The notes under the pieces: model-generated
Databases searched by the model: none
What the model saw: the letters and a program-made list of their open reading frames with translations, nothing else
Told to the model about the DNA's origin: nothing
Position numbers and translations under genes: made by a program
Assembly: GCA_003517675.1 (NCBI GenBank)
Contig: DPAC01000095.1
Coordinates: forward strand, 1,159-25,634
Length of the DNA stretch: 24,476 nt
Reading direction: 5' to 3'
Source: Porphyromonadaceae bacterium
GTDB taxonomy: Bacteria; Bacteroidota; Bacteroidia; Bacteroidales; Dysgonomonadaceae
In this document: piece after piece, positions 17,595 to 24,278 of the stretch
How the letters are laid out: every line of letters starts with the position of its first letter
Position numbering within the stretch: the first letter of the stretch is position 1

Positions 17595-17650
17595 GGCAAG
17601 CAGCGTTGCCGTGCGGTTGTGAAGCATTACATAACCCCCCAAGGGGTCAT
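17595..17650 (-). promoter_or_regulatory. Upstream attenuator hairpins of the thr leader
   Basis: Two further minus-strand stems: ATGACCCCTTGGGGGGTTAT (17650-17631), 8 bp with a TTGG loop (one G-U pair), overlapping the last leader-peptide codons; and GGCAACGCTGCTTGCC (17610-17595), 5 bp with a 6-nt loop. A ribosome stalled at the threonine codons would disturb the first stem, the arrangement expected of transcription attenuation. Confidence 0.5.
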
Positions 17651-17692
17651 GGTCATTGAAGTGGTGAAGTATGTTGAATACAGTCTCTGCAT
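17627..17692 (-). CDS. Thr-rich leader peptide of the threonine operon (thrL-like)
   Basis: A 21-codon frame from ATG 17692 to TAA 17627. Five of 21 residues are threonine (positions 7, 10, 11, 14, 16: TYFTTSMTMTP), encoded by ACA, ACC, ACT, ACC and ACC. It lies about 15-20 nt after the predicted transcription start and about 120 nt ahead of thrA, followed by hairpins and a T-run. The layout is like the E. coli thrL attenuator, with no recognisable sequence identity. Threonine enrichment at this exact place is unlikely by chance, but translation is inferred. Confidence 0.6.
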   Translation of the reverse strand: MQRLYSTYFTTSMTMTPWGVM

Positions 17693-17713
17693 TGCGAACA
17701 TATTAATTTGATG

Positions 17714-17721
17714 CAAAGGTA
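17714..17721 (-). promoter_or_regulatory. -7 promoter element of the thr operon
   Basis: Minus-strand TACCTTTG (17721-17714) is an exact TAnnTTTG match. Initiation about 5-7 nt further on places the start near 17708, immediately before the leader peptide ATG at 17692. No clear -33 element is seen. Confidence 0.55.
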
Positions 17722-17765
17722 ACGGAATAATTGATAAAATGAAAGAAAAAGCAAAAAAAGATAAC

Positions 17766-17876
17766 CTAAAACGCAATCTCATCATCTACAACGGCTAAAG
17801 CATCGCCATTAAGGTGGATGTTTTGCCTGATGATCACGCTACCTGCCTTGATCTCTTTGGGATATCGGAACGACAA
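17766..17876 (-). pseudogene. C-terminal fragment of an unidentified protein
   Basis: A 36-codon open stretch ending in TAG (17768-17766) reads like genuine protein C-terminus: FRYPKEIKAGSVIIRQ, then NIHLNGDALAVVDDEIAF. It is in a different frame from the sulfatase remnant that abuts it at about 17878. It has no start codon of its own. It may be the tail of another deleted gene of the same locus, joined to the sulfatase by deletion. Family not recognised. Confidence 0.35.
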
Positions 17877-18251
17877 TCAGTTTGAGGTCGTGTCCCCACA
17901 TCATATCACGGTTTACCTCCATCTCCTGTTCTTTTGCCGCTCTTCCTCTGCCAGCGTAATCGTCAGAAAAGGTTTCGGGTAAATCGAAAGTTTTGTCGTC
18001 GTTCAGGTTTACATATTCAGGTGCCGGCAGCCAGTTGCGGTGGGCGCTTTTTGGTGATAGAGCACACAGAACGATTTCACCGGGCCGCGTTTGTTTTTCA
18101 GCCCGTATCCGTAAGCGTTGATGGCCTGATAGGCGTGATCATCGCTCATGATGAAGATGATGTTTGGCCGTTGGGGCTCTTTCTCCTGGTTCCGGCAGGC
18201 GCCAGGTAATGCCAGGGAGCCGAGGGCGGCCCATTTCGCCGGGATAACCAA
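17877..18251 (-). pseudogene. Sulfatase remnant (internal deletion plus frame change)
   Basis: The N-terminal part has a lipobox-like ALPGAC and the arylsulfatase start RPNIIFIMSDDHAYQAINAYGYG (metal ligands DD; residues split across two blocks). About 130-150 family residues are then missing, including the CxPSR/SxPSR formylglycine site. Sequence resumes with KSFCVLYHQKAP, a family block, and after a frame change at about 18050 continues HRNWLPAPEYVNL, TFDLPETFSDDYAGRG and MMWGHDLK, also sulfatase-like. The C-terminal third is absent. No ATG start is visible; only a TTG at 18251. The gene is dead. It would have encoded an exported sulfatase for sulfated glycans. Confidence 0.75.
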
Positions 18252-18335
18252 GTTATATCGTTTCCTGGCGTCTAAATTTAAAGTTGACGCAAATAAACAT
18301 TTTACCTGTGGTATGAATGGTTTACCGGTACGTTT

Positions 18336-19616
18336 TTATTTCAAAAGGTTTTTGAATAACCAGTTGTTTTTCTGCTCCTGTTGCTCGGGGAAAGTCCAGT
18401 GTTGGGTTTCCTGGAAAAGGTGTAACTCTTTGGGTGCGGTAATAACATTATAGGCGGCGTGCATCGATGTGGGCGGGCATACATTGTCGTTATATCCCCA
18501 GCTATACCACCCGGGCACTTTGACGAAGCGGGCAAAATTCACCACATCGTAATATTTTGAGGTTTCCACTTTTTCCGGTTTATTGGTGAAATTGTCTTTG
18601 AACATGTGAGGCCATCCCCCGGCACGGCCGTGCAGATAGCCGGTTAAGTCGGAAAGAGCCGGGTAGAAGGCTGCCAGATAATCGATACGGTTGTCCAGTG
18701 CTGCGGTGATAATGGAAAGCGCTCCACCCTGGCTTCCGCCTGTTACCGCGATATCCCGGCCATTAAAACATTCGAGTGACTCGATAAAGTCCACTGCCCT
18801 TACACAGCCGAGGTAAACGCGTTTGTAATAATAATTGTCTTTGTCGTCCAGATTGGCGATCTGGTAGCCATTGAGCGCACCGGTACCCAGATTGTCGTAA
18901 ACCTTTTGTTCAAGGTTCACCGGAATACCGTGAATGCCGATCTGGAAGGTGATGAACCCGTTTTCTGCACTCCATACATCGCCGTAGTAGGGGCGGATAC
19001 CTGCACCCGGGACATGCAGGATAGCCGGATATTTCCCTTCGGCCTTGGGTTTACATAAGATGCCGTAAATCTTACCTTTGATATTGTCGATGCTCACATG
19101 ATACACCTCCACTTTGTCGGTGCATCGTTCGGGCATCAGCGTGAATACAGGTTTCATGGGTATTTTGGCTAATTCCGTTTTAGCGTCATCCCAAAACTGT
19201 TCGAAGTCGGATGGCAGTGTCGTGGTCGGCTTAATCTGTTCCGGAGAAAAACCGGCAGTCGCGTAGGAGGAGTAGGTTTTTCCATCTACCTCTACCGATG
19301 CGTGGCATCGCAAAAAACCGGCTTCAGTAAACTGTTTGGCTTTTACCGTAGCTCTTCCTTTCTCAAGTATTACGGTTTTCTCTTCCCATGCATCCATCAA
19401 TTCGGGGCCAATACTGTATCTCACGTCAATGCCTTCCAACGGAACATTGTTTTTCAGCACCGTGATCTGAAATTGCGCCTGTTCGCCTTTTTCATAGGTC
19501 CAATCGGCTTTATCGGGTGTCACGATCACTTGTACCAATTGCCTTGCAGGCTGAGAAAATGACTGTAAACAAGTAAATAAAATAAAGAAACAGGGTAAGA
19601 ATAGACGATTTTTCAT
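18336..19616 (-). CDS. Exported AXE1-family acetylxylan esterase / cephalosporin-C deacetylase-like
   Basis: 426 residues with a signal peptide (MKNRLFLPCFFILFTCLQSFSQ). Residues about 25-125 form a beta-sandwich-like N-terminal domain. The AXE1 alpha/beta hydrolase follows: LPSDFEQFWDDAKTEL (135-150), GILCKPKAEGKYPAILHVPGAG, the nucleophile elbow GGSQGG with Ser295, then Asp377 (WGYNDNVCPP) and His406 (TQHWTFPEQ), a complete triad. The family removes acetyl groups from xylan or other acetylated sugars, acting in the periplasm or outside. It is the only intact carbohydrate enzyme of the eroding region. It is preceded by a perfect inverted repeat 60-80 bases upstream. Confidence 0.9.
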   Translation of the reverse strand: MKNRLFLPCFFILFTCLQSFSQPARQLVQVIVTPDKADWTYEKGEQAQFQITVLKNNVPLEGIDVRYSIGPELMDAWEEKTVILEKGRATVKAKQFTEAGFLRCHASVEVDGKTYSSYATAGFSPEQIKPTTTLPSDFEQFWDDAKTELAKIPMKPVFTLMPERCTDKVEVYHVSIDNIKGKIYGILCKPKAEGKYPAILHVPGAGIRPYYGDVWSAENGFITFQIGIHGIPVNLEQKVYDNLGTGALNGYQIANLDDKDNYYYKRVYLGCVRAVDFIESLECFNGRDIAVTGGSQGGALSIITAALDNRIDYLAAFYPALSDLTGYLHGRAGGWPHMFKDNFTNKPEKVETSKYYDVVNFARFVKVPGWYSWGYNDNVCPPTSMHAAYNVITAPKELHLFQETQHWTFPEQQEQKNNWLFKNLLK

Positions 19617-19674
19617 ACGATAATATTTTATTCTTTTACATTAAGGTCGTATGGAACTTTTGCGTTAAACGAGA

Positions 19675-19698
19675 GCAGTGTAAATTTACTTACACTGC
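19675..19698. promoter_or_regulatory. Perfect 9-bp inverted repeat upstream of the esterase gene
   Basis: Arms gcagtgtaa (19675-19683) and ttacactgc (19690-19698) flank the hexamer atttac. It lies 59 bases before the esterase start, in its promoter region. Size and symmetry suit a dimeric repressor or activator operator. No T-run is adjacent, so a terminator is less likely. Confidence 0.45.
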
Positions 19699-19874
19699 CG
19701 AGTGCAGCAAAAGTCTAACTTTAGTGAACTCGCAGTTATCATCTGCTTGTGTGAAAAACATGTTCATGCTCGTTTCAGCTGATTACCTGGAATCCGCAAT
19801 CATATTTTCTTAAAATGGAGCAAAGCATTATCAAATAAACAGTTGCAACGCTTTTCCGTTAAAAAAATTTTCAC

Positions 19875-19882
19875 TAATTTTG
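19875..19882 (+). promoter_or_regulatory. -7 promoter element ahead of a small ORF
   Basis: TAATTTTG, an exact TAnnTTTG match, 65 bases before the ATG at 19947. No -33 at the right distance. Confidence 0.35.
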
Positions 19883-19946
19883 GTGATTGCCACAACAAAA
19901 TGCAGTGAATTTTCAGATTGTAAACATACAAAAAATATCAAACAAC

Positions 19947-20069
19947 ATGACTCTTTTTGCAGGAATTTCTTTTATAAACAATGAATTCGACCGTATCGGT
20001 CTTGGGAAACTGTTGACACTCAGCCCGGCATTACGGTATCAACCTGAAAATGAAGTGATTTGTGGTTAG
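19947..20069 (+). CDS. Small hypothetical ORF (40 residues) or 5' gene remnant
   Basis: ATG 19947 follows an A-rich stretch (aaatatcaaacaac), the usual Bacteroidetes start context, downstream of an exact -7 box. It encodes 40 residues starting MTLFAGISFINNEFDRIG and ending ENEVICG before TAG. No domain is recognised. It may be the surviving 5' end of a deleted gene in this eroding region, or a genuine small protein. The flanking stretches 19699-19874 and 20070-20146 show no further gene that I can support. Confidence 0.3.
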   Translation: MTLFAGISFINNEFDRIGLGKLLTLSPALRYQPENEVICG

Positions 20070-20146
20070 TTTCATTTGTCCAGATGATCCTATAGGCCAG
20101 TTTAGATATTTGTTCCCGATAATATGCGCAATAGAAAAATTATTTA

Positions 20147-20154
20147 TACTTTTG
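20147..20154 (+). promoter_or_regulatory. -7 promoter element of the acidic-tail hypothetical gene
   Basis: TACTTTTG at 20147-20154, exact TAnnTTTG match, about 90 bases before the preferred ATG at 20242. Confidence 0.45.
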
Positions 20155-20241
20155 TTCGCTGCATCTATTCAAACGTTTGGCTGATCTTTTTTGGATCTTG
20201 TTTTCGAATCTCTGCTTCATCATCTTAAACGCGATAATCCA

Positions 20242-20949
20242 ATGGCAAAAAAACAAAATCCCCAAATTCTTTCCCCCGAGAACTATATCCGTCAGAGAGC
20301 CCGCAATATGCCTATCTTCAAATGTTATGTCAATGATGGATGGGATGAGGGTGGTTTGGCGCAGGTAACCGTTTCCCGTTGTCATGTAAACGGAAATATT
20401 ACCTTCTGTTCCTACCTGGTCGATCTCCACTGCCTGGGGATCAAAGATACCCTGTTTGACTTTAATATTCCCAAAGGCCTATTCGATGAATTTATCGAGG
20501 AGATGTCACAGGAATTTGAGTTGATTGAGTGCGATTATGTACTGGCACATAACATCATTTATGCCGGATGGGAGTTCGCTGCAGAAATAGGATTTAAACC
20601 CCACAAGGATTTTCTCTCCACCACGCAATATATGCTGGAAGAAGACAACGATACGATTCCGCTCCTTCAGATTAATTGCGGCGATACCGACGGCAAACCC
20701 CTCTATATTCATGGGCCCTTTGAGGATGAGGCCATGGCCAATCGTATTATCAACACATTGGAAAAGAATGTTGGAGCAGGGAATTATCATTATATAGTAC
20801 TGGGTGAGGATTTGCTCTTTGATGATTGGGATGAAGAAGCAGACGAAGAGGATGATGATTATGACGACGATGAATATGAGGGTGACGTGCCATCCGAGGA
20901 TTGGGAAGAGGATGCTGAAAACCCACCACTTGGGGATGAAAATCGATGA
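20242..20949 (+). CDS. Conserved hypothetical protein with acidic C-terminal tail
   Basis: 235 residues from ATG 20242 (MAKKQNPQILSPENYIRQRAR), preferred over an in-frame ATG at 20191 because the added 17 residues look non-native. The folded part (about 1-195) includes MPIFKCYVNDGWDEGGLAQV, SYLVDLHCLGIKDTLFDFNI, DYVLAHNIIYAGWEFAAEIG and LLQINCGDTDGKPLYIHGP. I recognise the pattern as a hypothetical protein type common in Bacteroidetes but cannot name a family or function. No signal peptide or membrane segment, so cytoplasmic. The last 45 or so residues are nearly all Asp/Glu (EEDDDYDDDEYEGD), a disordered tail that might bind basic partners. It is convergent with the broken PHP gene. Confidence 0.75.
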   Translation: MAKKQNPQILSPENYIRQRARNMPIFKCYVNDGWDEGGLAQVTVSRCHVNGNITFCSYLVDLHCLGIKDTLFDFNIPKGLFDEFIEEMSQEFELIECDYVLAHNIIYAGWEFAAEIGFKPHKDFLSTTQYMLEEDNDTIPLLQINCGDTDGKPLYIHGPFEDEAMANRIINTLEKNVGAGNYHYIVLGEDLLFDDWDEEADEEDDDYDDDEYEGDVPSEDWEEDAENPPLGDENR

Positions 20950-21013
20950 TCAACTTTCTATCCGTTCGATGTCTGCTTTATCATTCTTCCCCTTCCGTGA
21001 TGGATGTTGTAGC

Positions 21014-21865
21014 TCATGTTTCAATGGAAGTTCTCTTTTTGGGATTATCGGCTGCTTTCCTGCTGCGAAGTGATTTGTGGGACACTGCTGAAAAGTGTGA
21101 GGGCGACAGTTCCACGCATGCCCGGAAGAGTGCACGCAGATGTTCCTCTTTCCCTGCCAGGTATTTGCCTGCCCAGGCAACGGTTCTGCCGGCATCGAGC
21201 GCTTCACGGATTGCTTCAGGAGTCCGTTCACTTGCCATCACCAGCGTCATGGAACGATGCACGTAATCCTTGTTTCTGTCGTAGTCATGTGCCACCAGGT
21301 CGATCCACTCGTACGATCCCTCAATGCCGGGTTGTCATCCGGGATGGTTCCAGAAGATAAAGGCTTTCTGTTCAGCAGTTTTCATGACAGCTGCCCGATC
21401 CATTTTGCTGGATCTCTCTTCAATAAAACCCGAAGCATCGTCGATAAAGATGGCGTTAAAATGTCCGGGAGGGGTGTTGCGGGTGATCTCACTCCCTTTA
21501 ACCAGGATGAGGTTGTTTTTCGCGGCGTCATCCTTCAGCAACTCATATCCACGGTTGTGAGCCACCTTCACATCTTCCCTTTGGGGAGTGTATTCAATGT
21601 GATCGGTGATGGCCAGTGCATCGAGGCCCTCTTCCCATGCCTCCTGATTGCGAACGTTGGGCCATACATGGCCGTCAGAAAAAACGGTATGCGTATGGAA
21701 GTCGCATTTCAGTACTTTGTATCCCCTCACATCGGGGATAATAATGTTTTCCCGGTACACGGGGCGGCGGTTTTCATCGAGATAAAGCATCCCGTTGCCG
21801 TCGTTTCTCTGTGAATAGGCAAAGGTGGAGACAAAAATGAGTCCGAACAGCAAAAGTTTTCTCAT
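21014..21865 (-). pseudogene. PHP-domain phosphoesterase, interrupted by an in-frame TGA
   Basis: Start at 21865 with a signal peptide (MRKLLLFGLIFVSTFAYSQ). PHP motifs are intact up to the break: CDFHTHTVFSDGH (54-66, metal ligands His57/His59), LAITDHIEYTP, VKGSEITR (122-129) and FWNHPG (171-176). Codon 177 is TGA (21337-21335); the same frame then continues with QPGIEGSYEWIDLVAHDYD and ERTPEAIREALDAGRTVAWAG, clearly homologous sequence. A single TGG-to-TGA change would explain it. After about residue 250 the reading (SHKSLRSRKAADNPKKRTSIET) no longer looks like the family and stops early, so the C-terminus is probably damaged too. The protein would be an exported metal-dependent phosphoesterase. 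It lies 63 bases after cstA. Confidence 0.75.
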
Positions 21866-21928
21866 AGCAATTATTATTTGGGTGCCCTCTTCCGGCACCT
21901 GCAACACCTGACCGCAGGATCGTATTTG

Positions 21929-23356
21929 TTACTTTGAGGGATTTTTCTTTTTGTAAATCACGAAAAATATAAGTACCGCTAAAGCAGTTAAAAATCCCGT
22001 ACCATAAGATATCGGCTTGGAGAGCGCAAACCCTTCCGGAGCCAGCATGATATAGGTTGTCACAACAGAAGTCATAAACAGCGCCGGCAGTAATGTTATC
22101 CAATATGGCTTTTTCTTTTGCAGCAGATATACCGTAATGGTCCACAGCACCACGGTGGCGAGCGTCTGGTTGGCCCATGCAAAATAGCGCCAGATGATGT
22201 CGAAGTTGATTCTGGTCAGTAAAAAACCGACTGCAAATAATGGGATGATGATTATCAGGCGGTTACGGATCAGCTTCTGTGGCGTTTTAACAAGGTCGGC
22301 AATCGTCAGTCTTGCGCTTCTGAAAGCGGTGTCGCCCGACGTGATTGGTGCGGCCACGACTCCCAAAACGGCCAGGACGGCCCCAAAGGTTCCCAAAAGG
22401 GTGTCTGACACTTCGTTTACTACCCATGCCGCATTTCCATTCTGTGCGATCATCACCTCGTTCAGCTTATCCACACTGCCGAAAAAACTCATGCTGATGG
22501 CGGCCCAAATCAGGGCGACAACGCCTTCGGTGACCATGGCACCGTAGAAGACCTTTCGTCCCTCTTTCTCATTCTTCAGACAGCGCGCCATGAGTGGCGA
22601 CTGCGTAGCGTGAAACCCTGAGATAGCGCCGCAGGCAATGGTAATGAAAAGCATGGGGAATATCGGAAACCGCTCTTTGTCGTAATGAAAATTCCGGAAG
22701 TTTTCCGCGTTCAGTTCGGGAATCTGATACCCCTGCACCAGAAGCGCGATGATCAGGCTGATCGCCATGAAGATCAGGGCGAACCCGAAGATCGGGTAGA
22801 TTTTCCCGATGATCTTGTCGATGGGAAGCAGGGTCGCCAGGATATAATAGACGAAGATGACCCATACCCAGAAGGTAAAATCGAGCGATGTAGAGGTAAG
22901 TCCGGCGAGCAGTCCGGCCGGTCCGGAAATGAAGACGACTCCGACAAGTATCAGCAAAATAATCGTGAAAAGGGTCATGATCTGCTTGGCATATTTTCCC
23001 AGGTAGATACCGATTATTTCGTTAATGCTCTTGCCATTGTGCCTGACGGAAAGCATTCCGGAAAAATAGTCGTGCACTCCTCCCGCAAAGACCGTTCCGA
23101 ATATAATCCACAGAAATGCGACCGGTCCCCACATCGCACCGGCAATGGCGCCGAATATCGGTCCCAGCCCGGCGATATTCAGAAATTGAATGAGATACAC
23201 GCGCCACAAGGGCATCGGTACGTAATCGATCCCATCATTCAGGGTGATTGAGGGCGTAGGCCGGCCGGCATCGACCTTCATCACTTTATCCAGAAATCTG
23301 GAATAAAAGATGTAACCGGCTGATAAGATGGCCAGGGAAATCAGGAAAGTAATCAT
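21929..23356 (-). CDS. cstA: Carbon starvation protein CstA-family transporter
   Basis: 475 residues, strongly hydrophobic with about 12 membrane segments. CstA signatures: DYVPMPLWRVYLIQFLNIAG near 45-64, AGLGPIFGAIAGAMWGP, GGVHDYFSGMLSVRHNG, and ACGAISGFHATQSPLMARCL near 240. The family imports pyruvate or peptides; this is a short, Bacteroidetes-type member (E. coli CstA is about 700 residues), substrate not assignable. The frame is intact even though genes on both sides are broken. No good TAnnTTTG box is seen directly upstream; it may have been transcribed from the lost upstream oxidoreductase gene. Confidence 0.92.
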   Translation of the reverse strand: MITFLISLAILSAGYIFYSRFLDKVMKVDAGRPTPSITLNDGIDYVPMPLWRVYLIQFLNIAGLGPIFGAIAGAMWGPVAFLWIIFGTVFAGGVHDYFSGMLSVRHNGKSINEIIGIYLGKYAKQIMTLFTIILLILVGVVFISGPAGLLAGLTSTSLDFTFWVWVIFVYYILATLLPIDKIIGKIYPIFGFALIFMAISLIIALLVQGYQIPELNAENFRNFHYDKERFPIFPMLFITIACGAISGFHATQSPLMARCLKNEKEGRKVFYGAMVTEGVVALIWAAISMSFFGSVDKLNEVMIAQNGNAAWVVNEVSDTLLGTFGAVLAVLGVVAAPITSGDTAFRSARLTIADLVKTPQKLIRNRLIIIIPLFAVGFLLTRINFDIIWRYFAWANQTLATVVLWTITVYLLQKKKPYWITLLPALFMTSVVTTYIMLAPEGFALSKPISYGTGFLTALAVLIFFVIYKKKNPSK

Positions 23357-23404
23357 TTTCTTTTACGTGTAGTTTTCTATTGGAAGTTTGCATGAAAGTG
23401 ATTT

Positions 23405-23632
23405 CTATTCAATTTCAAGTATCTGCTTTTTGCTTAATAATTTCTCCTTTAACAGTACGTAGTCGATATCCTGAACCGCTTCTCTCCGGTCAATTGCCAT
23501 GCTGGCAGCGGTGGCAGCGGATTGCCCCAGAATCATAAATACCGGCTCCATGCGGATCGAGCCAAAGGCGATGTGGCTGGACGAAACACAAACAGGTACC
23601 AGTAGATTGGTGCATTCCTCCTTATTCCTGCA
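23405..23632 (-). pseudogene. 3' stub of an FAD-dependent oxidoreductase gene
   Basis: 75 codons ending in TAG (23407-23405) match the C-terminus of the exported FAD-dependent oxidoreductase family seen in polysaccharide loci: [31 protein letters not shown] and [14 protein letters not shown]. The frame meets a TAG at 23635-23633, and nothing beyond resembles the family, so the FAD-binding N-terminus and about 85% of the gene are missing. From 23636 to 23880 I see no gene; the sequence is AT-rich and featureless apart from the rnpB promoter at its end. Confidence 0.7.
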
Positions 23633-23880
23633 CTACGTGACCTGCCTCAGGGAATAGGTCCGCTGTCGATGGTTCACGGTCTATTTTACCAGATGATCGC
23701 TGCCTGGGAAACTTTAGGGCCGAAATATACAAAAAAATGAAATAAAATGTCTCCCCTGTTACCATATTGATAGATTTTTCTGAAAATATGTGCCAATATA
23801 GATATTTCCTTTGTGGCAAAAGGATGAAGCAAAGATCAAGAAAAAACAGGTGAAACGGGTACTAAATCATAACTTATTAT

Positions 23881-23888
23881 TACTTTTG
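23881..23888 (+). promoter_or_regulatory. -7 promoter element of rnpB
   Basis: TACTTTTG, exact TAnnTTTG match, placing the start at about 23894, where the RNase P RNA begins. Confidence 0.6.
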
Positions 23889-23893
23889 CAGTT

Positions 23894-24254
23894 GCAGCAG
23901 GTCGGTTTGTCGCTGCGACACCCTTGTCGCAGAGGAAAGTCCGGGCAACGCAGAGCGCCATACTTCCTAACGGGAAGCTGTTCGTGAGGGCAGATGAGCG
24001 TAACAGAAAAAAACCGCCGCGGCCTTGTGCCGGGGTAAGGGTGAAAAGGTGGGGTAAGAGCCCACCGGGTGCCGTGGCAACACGGCATGCCGTACGCGTT
24101 ATGGGTTGCAAGGCCATGTATACCGGATAACAAGGGTTGCTCGCCCGATGCCGGGGGGTAGGCCGCTAGAGGCTGGTGGTGACACCTGTCCCCAGATAAA
24201 TGACAGACACCCCGTCTTGAACGGGGCACAGAACCCGGCTTACAGACCAGCTGC
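23894..24254 (+). ncRNA. rnpB: RNase P RNA (M1-type catalytic RNA)
   Basis: About 360 nt. Universally conserved core elements are present: gaggaaagtccgggc (23931-23945) near the 5' end and acagaacccggcttacag (24227-24244) near the 3' end, which pair to form P4. The outermost stem is seen as gcagcaggtc (5' end) with gaccagctgc (3' end). The architecture is type A. It processes the 5' ends of tRNA precursors together with RnpA. A run of seven T (24255-24261) directly after the closing stem acts as terminator. End positions are good to a few bases. Confidence 0.95.
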
Positions 24255-24278
24255 TTTTTTTATGTAACTGACCCAGGA

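Noticed and set aside
17510..17599. 30-residue N-terminal extension of thrA
   Set aside because: It runs through the leader stem and T-run; the aspartokinase N-terminus MKVMKFGGTSVG begins at 17509.
20950..21231. Alternative minus-strand frame of 93 codons past the PHP gene
   Set aside because: It lacks family motifs and a plausible start. It might be the out-of-frame tail of the PHP gene, but I could not match it to the family.
21335..21337. Selenocysteine or other recoding at the internal TGA of the PHP gene
   Set aside because: The residue is not at a metal or catalytic position, the C-terminus also looks damaged, and neighbouring genes are decayed, so a nonsense mutation is simpler.
23636..23880. 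Insertion-sequence remnant between the oxidoreductase stub and rnpB
   Set aside because: No terminal inverted repeats, target duplications or transposase-like reading frame could be found.
23836..24229. Overlapping open frames on both strands at the right end
   Set aside because: They lie inside the RNase P RNA gene; the conserved RNA core explains the sequence.
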